From: an uncultured Bacteroidota bacterium
GTDB lineage: Bacteria > Bacteroidota > Bacteroidia > Flavobacteriales > Flavobacteriaceae
Assembly: GCA_903819815.1 (NCBI GenBank)
Contig: CAIJFC010000356.1
Span: 1-23,263, forward strand
DNA length: 23,263 bases
Direction of reading: 5' to 3'
Each line of letters begins with the position of its first letter. Position 1 is the stretch's first letter. The translations under genes and the position numbers were made by a program. Positions 16,738-23,263 of this stretch are shown here, in pieces. The notes under the pieces were generated by a model. It ran no database searches, was not told the DNA's origin, and worked only from the letters and a program-made list of their open reading frames with translations.

Positions 16738-17805
16738 ATGCAGTCAATAAAAGCAAATGGATATTCCGTGATTTTCAATCTTGAAGGTTATAAAGAACTG
16801 AATAAACAAATTTCAGAAAATAATTATTCTACCTTATTTATAATAGTAGATTCAATTACCAATGAAGTTTGTTTGCCAAAATTACTACCCTTAATTGAAA
16901 CTGATAGTCCAATTGAAATCATTGAATTTGAAGCGGGTGAAATCAATAAAAACATTGATACCTGTATTCAAATTTGGAATGTTTTAACGGAATTAGGCGC
17001 TGATAGAAAGAGTTTGATAATCAATTTAGGTGGTGGTGTAGTTTCGGATCTAGGTGGTTTTGTAGCTTCTACTTTCAAACGAGGAATTGATTTTATAAAT
17101 AGTCCAACAACATTATTAGCCATGGTCGATGCTTCAATTGGTGGTAAAACCGGAATTGATTTGGGTAATCTTAAAAATCAAATTGGCGTAATTAATAATC
17201 CAAAATTAGTTTTAATAGACTCTGATTTTCTTGCTACGCTTCCGCAAATAGAAATGCGCTCAGGATTAGCAGAAATAATGAAACATGGCTTGATATTTAA
17301 CCAATCATATTGGGAGCAATTTTTAGATTTATCAAAAATAGATTTTGCCGATTTTGATTCGATTATATTCGATTCAATAAAAATAAAAAATGAAATAGTA
17401 ATGCAAGATCCTAATGAAAAAGGAATTCGAAAAGCGTTGAATTTCGGACATACTTTAGGTCACGCCATTGAAAGTTATTTTATGAATAAAAAATCAAAAA
17501 AGAATTTGCTGCATGGCGAAGCAATTGCAATAGGAATGATATTGGAAAGTTATATTTCTATGTCAAAAAATCTTATTTCAAAAGAGGACTATTTAGAAAT
17601 AAAATCAACAATAAAATCAATATTTGAAGACGTTATTTTTGATAAAAGCGACATTCAATCGATACTTGATTTACTAATTCATGATAAGAAAAATGAAAAT
17701 GGTAAAATAAAATTTGTACTTCTTGATGGTATTGGAAAATTTATTATAAACCAAGAGGTTGAAAATGAAATAATTAGAGATTCATTTGAAGATTACAAAT
17801 TATAA
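16738..17805 (+). CDS. aroB: 3-dehydroquinate synthase
   Basis: The 355-residue enzyme converts DAHP to 3-dehydroquinate, the second step of the shikimate pathway, using NAD+ and a divalent metal. Visible motifs are GGGVVSDLGG at 98-107, TTLLAMVDASIGGKTGIDLG at about 124-143, and the metal ligands Glu179 (AEIMKHG), His242 in FGHTLGHAIES, and His259 in LLHGEAIAIGM. Length is normal. I chose the ATG at 16738 (MQSIKANGYSV) over a TTG at 16702, because the usual AroB start lies here and the upstream part overlaps a likely promoter. No clear terminator follows, so readthrough into the polyamine genes is possible. No other shikimate gene is nearby. Confidence 0.95.
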   Translation: MQSIKANGYSVIFNLEGYKELNKQISENNYSTLFIIVDSITNEVCLPKLLPLIETDSPIEIIEFEAGEINKNIDTCIQIWNVLTELGADRKSLIINLGGGVVSDLGGFVASTFKRGIDFINSPTTLLAMVDASIGGKTGIDLGNLKNQIGVINNPKLVLIDSDFLATLPQIEMRSGLAEIMKHGLIFNQSYWEQFLDLSKIDFADFDSIIFDSIKIKNEIVMQDPNEKGIRKALNFGHTLGHAIESYFMNKKSKKNLLHGEAIAIGMILESYISMSKNLISKEDYLEIKSTIKSIFEDVIFDKSDIQSILDLLIHDKKNENGKIKFVLLDGIGKFIINQEVENEIIRDSFEDYKL

Positions 17806-17822
17806 AAAAAAAGTTTTGCAGA

Positions 17823-17855
17823 TTGTTATATAGAAATAATATTTTTTTACATTTG
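17823..17855 (+). promoter_or_regulatory. Promoter upstream of the 59-codon ORF and speA
   Basis: TTG at 17823-17825 is followed after 22 bases by TACATTTG at 17848-17855, a full match to the Bacteroidota promoter. The -7 box ends only 5 bases before the ATG at 17861, whereas it ends 17-20 bases before the ATG at the other + strand promoters of this window. Transcription would begin at or just next to that ATG. Confidence 0.65.
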
Positions 17856-17860
17856 CTCCG

Positions 17861-18040
17861 ATGAATAAAAAACAAAATACTATCTCCTTTTCGTTCTCCA
17901 AAAATGAGACTTATATGGCTTTTCAAGCTTTATTGAATCGTTATTTTGGATTAGTTGGTATACTGTATTTTGATGAATTAAGGCATTCCATAATTAACGA
18001 TGATGAACTTCAAATCATCTATGCGAATATTCGAGTTTGA
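17861..18040 (+). CDS. Unrecognised 59-codon ORF before speA
   Basis: An ATG-to-TGA frame encodes a 59-residue protein starting MNKKQNTISFSFSKNETYMA and ending IIYANIRV. Its composition is ordinary for a small cytoplasmic protein, with no signal peptide, membrane segment or Cys. I do not recognise a family. The start would be leaderless if the promoter at 17848-17855 is right; an internal ATG at 17915 (41 codons, MAFQALLNRYFG) would have a leader. It ends 54 bases before speA and no terminator intervenes, so it would be cotranscribed. It may equally be a non-coding 5' leader of speA. It contains only three Arg codons and no Arg run, so an arginine-sensing leader peptide is not obvious. Confidence 0.45.
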   Translation: MNKKQNTISFSFSKNETYMAFQALLNRYFGLVGILYFDELRHSIINDDELQIIYANIRV

Positions 18041-18094
18041 AAATTAGATTTTATAAAGAAACAACGCTTTTTAATTCTAATTTACTGATAGACA

Positions 18095-19501
18095 ATGAAT
18101 ACAAAATATTCGGATTTAATTAATCAAAATTATTATTTTCCTCAAGAAGAATTTAATCTCAACAAAGATAACCTACAATTTCATGGTATCGATTTAATGA
18201 AATTGGTAGAACAATATGGTACGCCATTAAAATTCACTTATTTACCGCAAGTATCCAACAACATTCAAAGAGCCAAAACTTGGTTTAAAAACGCAATGGA
18301 TAAAAGTGATTATAAAGGTAAATATTACTTTTGCTATTGCACAAAAAGTTCTCATTTTGAATACATTATGAATGAAGCTTTTAAAAATAATATTCATATT
18401 GAAACTTCATCTGCATTTGACATTAATATTGTTGAAAATTTAATGCAATCAGGTAAAATAAATAAAAGTACCTATGTGATTTGTAATGGTTTTAAAAGAG
18501 ATCAATACATTGAAAACATAGCAAGAATTATCAATAACGGTCATAAAAATACTATTCCAATAATTGATAATTTCGAAGAGTTGGATTTGCTTCAAGCCGA
18601 AATAAAAGGGAAATTCAAAATTGGAATTAGAATTGCTGCCGAAGAAGAACCAAAATTTGAGTTTTATACTTCTAGATTAGGAATAGGTTATAAGAATATT
18701 GTTCCGTTTTATAAAAAACAAATTCATGAAAATAAAAAATTGGAACTTAAAATGTTGCACTTTTTTATCAATACTGGAATCAATGACAATGCCTATTATT
18801 GGAATGAATTAATAAAATGTATTAAAGTATATGTAGCTTTAAAAAAGGAATGTCCAGGTTTAGATAGTTTAAATGTTGGTGGTGGATTCCCCATTAAAAA
18901 CTCACTAGCATTTGAATACGATTACCAATACATGATTGATGAAATTATCAACCAAGTAAAAATTGCTTGTGATGAAGCAGAAGTAGATGTTCCAAATATT
19001 TTTACTGAATTTGGCTCTTTTACTGTTGGAGAAAGTGGTGGCGCAATCTATCAAGTTTTGTATCAAAAACAGCAAAACGATAGAGAAAAATGGAACATGA
19101 TTGACTCTTCATTTATTACGACTTTACCAGACACTTGGGCCATAAACAAGCGTTTTGTAATGTTAGCTGTTAATAGGTGGAATGATACTTATGAAAGGGT
19201 TTTATTAGGCGGTATGACATGTGATAGTGATGATTATTACAATTCCGAACAAAATATGAATGCCATTTACTTACCAAAATACAATAAGGAAAAGCCTTTG
19301 TATATTGGTTTTTTCAACACTGGCGCTTATCAAGAAACTATTGGAGGATTTGGAGGTTTGCATCACTGTTTAATACCTGAACCAAAGCATCTTTTAATAG
19401 ATTTTGATGAAAATGGTGAAATTAAAACTACTGTTTTCTCAGAACAGCAAACGGCTGCTGATGTGTTAAAAATATTAGGATATCAAAACAAATTAGTATA
19501 A
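18095..19501 (+). CDS. speA: Arginine decarboxylase, short PLP fold-III form
   Basis: The 468-residue enzyme should decarboxylate arginine to agmatine, the first step of polyamine synthesis in this group. The PLP-binding Lys84 lies in YCYCTKSSHFEYIM-like sequence (FCYCTKSSHFEY). The glycine-rich phosphate loop NVGGGFPI is at about 260-267, the EFGSFTVGESGG motif near 310, and the C-terminal TCDSDDYY carries the catalytic Cys376 of the fold-III decarboxylases. At 468 residues it is much shorter than the roughly 630-residue enterobacterial-type SpeA. The substrate call rests on resemblance to proteins annotated as arginine decarboxylase in Flavobacteriia, so another basic or carboxyamine substrate is possible. 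No promoter is seen directly upstream; it probably uses the promoter at 17823-17855. The first ATG, after an A-rich leader, is used. Confidence 0.85.
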   Translation: MNTKYSDLINQNYYFPQEEFNLNKDNLQFHGIDLMKLVEQYGTPLKFTYLPQVSNNIQRAKTWFKNAMDKSDYKGKYYFCYCTKSSHFEYIMNEAFKNNIHIETSSAFDINIVENLMQSGKINKSTYVICNGFKRDQYIENIARIINNGHKNTIPIIDNFEELDLLQAEIKGKFKIGIRIAAEEEPKFEFYTSRLGIGYKNIVPFYKKQIHENKKLELKMLHFFINTGINDNAYYWNELIKCIKVYVALKKECPGLDSLNVGGGFPIKNSLAFEYDYQYMIDEIINQVKIACDEAEVDVPNIFTEFGSFTVGESGGAIYQVLYQKQQNDREKWNMIDSSFITTLPDTWAINKRFVMLAVNRWNDTYERVLLGGMTCDSDDYYNSEQNMNAIYLPKYNKEKPLYIGFFNTGAYQETIGGFGGLHHCLIPEPKHLLIDFDENGEIKTTVFSEQQTAADVLKILGYQNKLV

Positions 19502-19580
19502 TTGTATTCGATTTTGAGAAAACAATTTTATATTTTAGTGGTACTAATTTCATTAGAAAATAAAAGAATAAAAATTTAAA

Positions 19581-19621
19581 ATTCAAATTGTATATCAAAT
19601 AATTAATTTGTTAATTTGAAT
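19581..19621 (+). promoter_or_regulatory. Promoter and 9-base inverted repeat upstream of the deoxyhypusine-synthase-like gene
   Basis: ATTCAAATT (19581-19589) and AATTTGAAT (19613-19621) are a perfect inverted repeat with a 23-base gap. The gap holds a likely promoter: TTG (19588-19590), 20 bases, then TTAATTTG (19611-19618), seven of eight matches to TAnnTTTG. The octamer TTAATTTG is also tandemly duplicated at 19603-19618. The layout would suit an operator covering both promoter boxes, but high A+T makes a chance repeat possible. Confidence 0.45.
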
Positions 19622-19644
19622 CTATAAAAACTAAAAAATTAAAA

Positions 19645-20616
19645 ATGAGTAAAGGTCCTATAAGTCAGTTTATTGAGAAGTATTATTTGCATTTCAATTC
19701 TGCAACTGTTGTAGATGCAGCTAAGGCTTATGAACAACAATTAGAAAAAGGAGCCAAAATGATGGTTACTTTAGCTGGTGCAATGAGTACTGCTGAAATA
19801 GGAAAAATATTTGCAGAAATGATTCGAAGAGACAAAGTTCAAATCGTTTCTTGTACCGGAGCAAATCTAGAGGAAGATATTATGAATTTGGTGGCTCATT
19901 CTCATTATGAAAGAGTTCCAAATTATAGGGATTTAACTCCTCAAGAAGAATGGGATTTAATGGAACGTGGATTAAATCGTGTTACCGATACTTGTATTCC
20001 TGAACATGAAGCCTTTAGACGTTTGCAAAAGCATATTTTCAAAATTTGGAAAGACGCAGATAATGCAGGAGAACGTTATTTTCCTCATGAATTCATGTAT
20101 AAACTGTTACTTTCTGGTGTTTTAGAAGAATATTATGAAATCGATTTAAAAGACAGTTGGATGTATGCCGCTGCAGAAAAAAATCTACCAATTATAGTTC
20201 CAGGTTGGGAAGACAGTACCATGGGAAATATTTTCGCCTCTTATGTAATTAAAGGAGATTTGAAAGCTTCGACCATGAAATCCGGAATTGAGTACATGAT
20301 TTACCTAGCCGATTGGTATCCGAAAAATAGTGAAAATGGTATTGGATTTTTCCAAATTGGTGGAGGAATTGCTGGTGATTTTCCTATATGTGTGGTTCCA
20401 ATGTTGTATCAAGATATGGAAATGCATGAAGTACCCTTTTGGAGTTATTTCTGTCAAATATCAGATTCTACAACCAGCTATGGATCTTATTCTGGTGCTG
20501 TTCCAAATGAAAAAATCACTTGGGGTAAATTAGATATTACAACCCCAAAATTTATTATTGAGTCGGATGCTACTATTGTAGCTCCATTAATTTTTGCTTA
20601 TTTACTAGATTTATAA
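19645..20616 (+). CDS. Deoxyhypusine synthase-like protein
   Basis: The 323-residue protein belongs to the deoxyhypusine/homospermidine synthase superfamily, which transfers an aminobutyl group from spermidine to an amine acceptor using NAD+. NAD-site sequences are TLAGAMSTAEIGKIFAEMIR (about 42-61) and VSCTGANLEEDIMNLVAHSHY (about 71-91); PGWEDSTMGNIFASY and FFQIGGGIAGDFPI follow. The catalytic Lys is Lys295 in ITWGKLD, followed by the family-typical SDATIVAPLIFAYL end. Bacteria have no eIF5A, so classical hypusination is excluded; homospermidine synthesis or modification of another protein are the options. It follows arginine decarboxylase by 143 bases, with its own promoter, and precedes the acidic protein gene by 9 bases, almost certainly in one operon. 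Confidence 0.9.
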   Translation: MSKGPISQFIEKYYLHFNSATVVDAAKAYEQQLEKGAKMMVTLAGAMSTAEIGKIFAEMIRRDKVQIVSCTGANLEEDIMNLVAHSHYERVPNYRDLTPQEEWDLMERGLNRVTDTCIPEHEAFRRLQKHIFKIWKDADNAGERYFPHEFMYKLLLSGVLEEYYEIDLKDSWMYAAAEKNLPIIVPGWEDSTMGNIFASYVIKGDLKASTMKSGIEYMIYLADWYPKNSENGIGFFQIGGGIAGDFPICVVPMLYQDMEMHEVPFWSYFCQISDSTTSYGSYSGAVPNEKITWGKLDITTPKFIIESDATIVAPLIFAYLLDL

Positions 20617-20625
20617 TACCATTTT

Positions 20626-21033
20626 ATGAGAAGAGTTATTGTTGATTACGCAAAACTAACCAATGAAATCTTGAACTTATTAGTCGAGAAATTTCCAGAC
20701 GGATATGATGATTCAAATATCATCCGATTCAAAAACCACAAAGACGAAACTATTGAGGCAGTAGAAGTTCGTACTGAAGATACCATTTACTTGGTTAAAA
20801 TTAGCACTAAATTATCTGACAGATTAATCAATTTTGAAGAAGATGATGATATTGTAGTTCCACTAGATGCAATTAAAGGAATTGATTTAGGTGATGACGC
20901 TGGAGACGTAGATGACGAAGATGAAGTTGATATTACAAAAGATCCCGAAGGTTCAAATGATGTTGACGATGACGATGATCATGACCCTGATGATATCGCT
21001 GAAGAAGAATCAGATGACGAAGAAGAAGAATAA
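20626..21033 (+). CDS. Small acidic-tailed protein of unknown function
   Basis: The 135-residue protein has a folded-looking N-terminal half (about 1-88, starting MRRVIVDYAKLTNEILNLLV and containing FPDGYDDSNIIRFKNHKDE) and a highly acidic tail. I count 29 Asp/Glu among the last 47 residues, ending in DDEEEE. Relatives in Flavobacteriia are, as I recall, often labelled DNA primase, but no primase motif (zinc finger or TOPRIM) is visible, so that label looks wrong. It starts 9 bases after the deoxyhypusine-synthase-like gene and precedes the terminator, so it is the last gene of that operon. A role as polyamine-binding or modified partner is only an inference. No signal peptide is present, so it is cytoplasmic. 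Confidence 0.8.
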   Translation: MRRVIVDYAKLTNEILNLLVEKFPDGYDDSNIIRFKNHKDETIEAVEVRTEDTIYLVKISTKLSDRLINFEEDDDIVVPLDAIKGIDLGDDAGDVDDEDEVDITKDPEGSNDVDDDDDHDPDDIAEEESDDEEEE

Positions 21034-21035
21034 AT

Positions 21036-21066
21036 AAAAAAGGAACTCAGATCGAGTTCCTTTTTT
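21036..21066. terminator. Bidirectional terminator between convergent genes
   Basis: GGAACTC (21042-21048) pairs with GAGTTCC (21054-21060) around the loop AGATC. It has a T run to the right and an A run to the left, so it can end the acidic-protein operon on + and the DinB gene on -. Confidence 0.92.
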
Positions 21067-21074
21067 ATTAAATA

Positions 21075-21593
21075 TCAATTTAGATATCTTTCTATAAATA
21101 TTTTTTGGTGGTGCTTTTGATGGCCAATGATAATAAATCCAATCGCTCTAACCGAAACTTCATTATTCGAAGCAATTCCAATTTTAGTTACTTGTTCTTG
21201 AGAAAAACTATTAAATAATGACAATGTTGATTGTCGAACAACGGCCATTTCAGTTAATAAACTTTGCAAACTTCTTTCTTTTCCATTTGAATTAGCAACA
21301 TACTCGTTTTCATCAAATCCTGGTAAAGGCGTTTTATCATTTCTTGAAATTCTAAGTGCTCTATAACTAAAAACCCTTTCAGTATCTATCAAATGCTGAA
21401 TAATTTCTTTAATAGTCCACTTCCCTTCTTCATATTGATAATCAAATTTATCCATAGGAATATTCTGAACAAATTTTATAAATTCGTGTAAACAGATTTC
21501 CATTTCTTCAATTAATTCTACCTCTTCTAGTTCTTGAATATAAGTTTTATAAAAAACAGGATATTCATTAGTAGGCAATTGATTTGATTTCAT
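21075..21593 (-). CDS. DinB-family (DinB/YfiT-like) putative metal-binding protein
   Basis: The 172-residue protein has the four-helix-bundle signature of DinB-like proteins: GKWTIKEIIQHLIDTERVF with metal ligand His67, then SYRALRISRNDKTPLPGFDE, and a C-terminal GHQKHHQKIFIERYL with His158 and His161/His162 as further ligands. Members include bacillithiol transferases and many uncharacterised proteins; the substrate here is unknown. I chose the ATG at 21593 (MKSNQLPTNEYPVF) because the frame upstream to 21620 offers only a TTG start and adds nine residues that do not resemble the family. It is cytoplasmic and convergent with the acidic-protein gene; the terminator of the next gene upstream separates it from the Lrp gene. 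Confidence 0.88.
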   Translation of the reverse strand: MKSNQLPTNEYPVFYKTYIQELEEVELIEEMEICLHEFIKFVQNIPMDKFDYQYEEGKWTIKEIIQHLIDTERVFSYRALRISRNDKTPLPGFDENEYVANSNGKERSLQSLLTEMAVVRQSTLSLFNSFSQEQVTKIGIASNNEVSVRAIGFIIIGHQKHHQKIFIERYLN

Positions 21594-21639
21594 ACTACTA
21601 TAATTTAAGTTGAATTTCAATTAGAATTTTTAAAATTTT

Positions 21640-21671
21640 AAAAAAGCCCCAAGAAAAACTTGAGGCTTTAT
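21640..21671 (-). terminator. Terminator of the Lrp/AsnC gene
   Basis: On the - strand AAAGCCTCAAG and CTTGGGGCTTT pair with one mismatch around a TTTTT loop and are followed by a T run. It lies just past the Lrp stop codon (21693) and before the DinB start. Confidence 0.85.
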
Positions 21672-21692
21672 AAAATTGTAATATTATAAAAA

Positions 21693-22172
21693 CTACAAGC
21701 TTTTAAATATAGTATGCATTAAACGTTTTTTATCATTTAAACTTTCGTCTAGCGATATCATAGTTTCAGTTCTGTAAACCCCTTCGATATCGTCAACCAT
21801 AAAAATAACGTCTTTAGCGTGTTTGGTATCTTTTGCTCTAATTTTACAGAAAATATTAAACTTTCCAGTTGTAATATGTGCAACAGTAACAAATGGAATT
21901 TCATTGATACGCTCTAAAACGAATTTAGTTTGTGAGGTGTTATTAAGAAATACACCAACGTAAGCGATAAATGAATAACCCAATTTTTCATAATCTAAAG
22001 TCAATGAGGAACCCATTATTATTCCTGCATCTTCCATTTTTTTCACTCTAACGTGCACGGTACCGGCAGAAATTAATAATTTCTTAGCGATATCTGTAAA
22101 AGGAACTCTGGTATTATCAATCAACATGTCTAAAATTTGATGATCTACTTCATCTAAACGGAACTTGCTCAT
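21693..22172 (-). CDS. Lrp/AsnC family transcriptional regulator
   Basis: The 159-residue protein has the canonical two-domain layout. The N-terminal winged helix-turn-helix is at about 5-60 (DEVDHQILDMLIDNTRVPFT, then DIAKKLLISAGTVHVRVKKM and EDAGII). The C-terminal RAM/AsnC ligand-binding domain is at about 65-150 (YEKLGYSFIAYVGVFL, then TGKFNIFCKIRAKD). It would form octamers that sense an amino acid and bind DNA. The ligand and targets are unknown; candidates in this window are the proline dehydrogenase and the M14 and M1 peptidase genes, but no Lrp-like site is evident. The ATG at 22172 is preceded by no Shine-Dalgarno site. It follows the M14 gene by 51 bases and could be cotranscribed with it. 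Confidence 0.93.
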   Translation of the reverse strand: MSKFRLDEVDHQILDMLIDNTRVPFTDIAKKLLISAGTVHVRVKKMEDAGIIMGSSLTLDYEKLGYSFIAYVGVFLNNTSQTKFVLERINEIPFVTVAHITTGKFNIFCKIRAKDTKHAKDVIFMVDDIEGVYRTETMISLDESLNDKKRLMHTIFKSL

Positions 22173-22223
22173 AAGTTTGCTTTTTTAATGTATTGTAATT
22201 TATTTAAATAATTATAAAAAAAT

Positions 22224-23263
22224 CTAATTTTTAATCAAACCGTTAACAAATATTATACTTTTTCCTAAAGAAAATTCTGCTTTTTGATCTATTTTCGGAA
22301 TATTTAAATCTAAATCTTCGTATAAAGCTTCTTGTACATCTAATTCAAAATGACCTGAAAAACCCTCTAAATCTCCTATTGCAGCAGTATAAGCGTTGAA
22401 AACTAATTGATTGTCTATTATCTCTTCTTTAAACTGAAGTGCAAAATTGGTGATTATTTTATTATTATCATAATTAATTTTGACATTTTTATAAATAAAA
22501 TCATAAAAACAGATTTTATTGTGAGGAATATTCATATAATCTTCAATTTTATTGCTAACTATATCGTTTTCGTAGATTTTTTTTAAACCTTCCACTAATG
22601 CAATAAAAACAAATTTACGAGGCAATTCTCTATCGTAATCTACTTGAAAATGCCCAGCCTCAATTAAAATAGTTGGCACATTTAAAAACTGAAAAGTATC
22701 TCCTACACAATTTATATTAAAAGAATCATCAAATCGTCCTACTTGATTTGGAATAAATTTTTGAAGAATATTATTCATTGCAACGATAACTTTAATTGCT
22801 TTTGCTCTCCCCTCATTAATATCTCTATTTTCATTATAAGCAGGCGCTAAAAAAGAAACTGTGGCAGGTTTTATATTATCTGTACCAACCCCATAAATAG
22901 TTCGTTGATCGTGTAAATTATAACAATAATCAGGTTTAAAATTTTCAAAAACACTTCTTAATAGCTTACTTTCAGGTTGCGTTAAATTTTGAGCATCTCT
23001 ATTTAAATCAATGTTGTTCGCATTTTCCCGAGTATAGAGCAATGCACCATCCGGATTCAACATTGGCAAACAACAGAAGGAAAATTCGCTTAACAAATTC
23101 TTAGCTAAATCTGAATTGCTGTTCAGTAAGTTTAAAAAATCAAATAACGCTTTGGTTGTAGTGCTCTCATTACCATGCATTTGTGACCACAATAAAACTT
23201 TCGTTTTTCCGGTTCCTAATTCATATTTATAAATTGGTTTTCCAAGAACTGATTCTCCAATAA
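22224..23263 (-). CDS. M14 family zinc carboxypeptidase (N-terminus beyond the window)
   Basis: The reading frame is open to the right edge, so the gene is partial at its 5' end; 346 codons are visible. A TTG at 23192 could look like a start, but the frame continues upstream with GESVLGKPIYKYELGTGKTK, which is family-typical and coding. The first zinc pair is the His and Glu of QMHGNES (the HxxE motif). NPDG and NIDLNRD follow as substrate-binding loops, with the third ligand His in NLHDQRT. The catalytic Glu lies in PTILIEAGH, the expected place for the M14 general base. All catalytic residues are present, so the enzyme should cleave C-terminal residues or act on cell-wall peptides. The last 130 residues form a domain I do not recognise. 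No signal peptide can be judged. Confidence 0.9.
   Translation of the reverse strand, partial: IGESVLGKPIYKYELGTGKTKVLLWSQMHGNESTTTKALFDFLNLLNSNSDLAKNLLSEFSFCCLPMLNPDGALLYTRENANNIDLNRDAQNLTQPESKLLRSVFENFKPDYCYNLHDQRTIYGVGTDNIKPATVSFLAPAYNENRDINEGRAKAIKVIVAMNNILQKFIPNQVGRFDDSFNINCVGDTFQFLNVPTILIEAGHFQVDYDRELPRKFVFIALVEGLKKIYENDIVSNKIEDYMNIPHNKICFYDFIYKNVKINYDNNKIITNFALQFKEEIIDNQLVFNAYTAAIGDLEGFSGHFELDVQEALYEDLDLNIPKIDQKAEFSLGKSIIFVNGLIKN

Noticed and set aside
21483..21500. AATTCGTGT inside the DinB gene as a further copy of the AATTCGTG repeat
   Set aside because: Only a 9-base word matches, it lies in a conserved coding region and no flanking arm is present, so chance is likely.
23190..23192. 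TTG as the start of the M14 carboxypeptidase
   Set aside because: The frame stays open to the window edge with family-like residues, so the true start lies outside the window.

Overview
This window is chromosomal DNA from a low-G+C member of the Bacteroidota, most likely a Flavobacterium or close relative in the Flavobacteriaceae. The evidence is the A+T-rich coding sequence, the lack of Shine-Dalgarno sites before most starts, repeated matches to the Bacteroidota promoter -7 box TAnnTTTG, a type IX secretion cargo protein with a gliding-motility-type C-terminal domain, and interspersed palindromic repeats of a style I recall from Flavobacterium intergenic regions. Most genes are ordinary chromosomal genes. 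I see no rRNA, tRNA, CRISPR array, insertion sequence or phage gene.

Layout. Positions 1-45 hold the last codons of a + strand gene, followed by a terminator. About 450 bases without a gene follow (92-539), packed with degenerate repeats. Three - strand genes come next: a surface lipoprotein, an M1 aminopeptidase and a DUF1697 protein. A + strand block (5154-15343) carries recG, a type IX-secreted protein, pheT, a TlpA-like thioredoxin lipid-envelope-type protein and a homodimeric ABC exporter. A long imperfect palindrome separates the exporter from the convergent proline dehydrogenase gene. The divergent aroB gene starts a second + strand block: aroB, an unrecognised 59-codon ORF, a short-form arginine decarboxylase, a deoxyhypusine-synthase-like protein and a very acidic small protein. 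A strong bidirectional terminator ends it. Three - strand genes close the window: a DinB-family protein, an Lrp/AsnC regulator and an M14 carboxypeptidase that runs off the right edge.

How the genes work together. The clearest functional unit is 17823-21070, a polyamine-centred cluster. Arginine decarboxylase would make agmatine, and the deoxyhypusine-synthase-like enzyme belongs to a family that moves aminobutyl groups from spermidine or similar donors. Bacteria have no eIF5A, so the acceptor of the second enzyme is open. No agmatinase or agmatine deiminase is encoded here. The acidic protein lies 9 bases behind the synthase-like gene and is its probable operon partner. A promoter at 17823-17855 sits so close to the 59-codon ORF that the message would be leaderless or the segment would be an untranslated speA leader. 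This cluster is the best candidate for something not yet described. The rest is housekeeping (recG, pheT, aroB), envelope and secretion functions, and amino-acid or peptide use (proline dehydrogenase, M1 and M14 peptidases, Lrp regulator).
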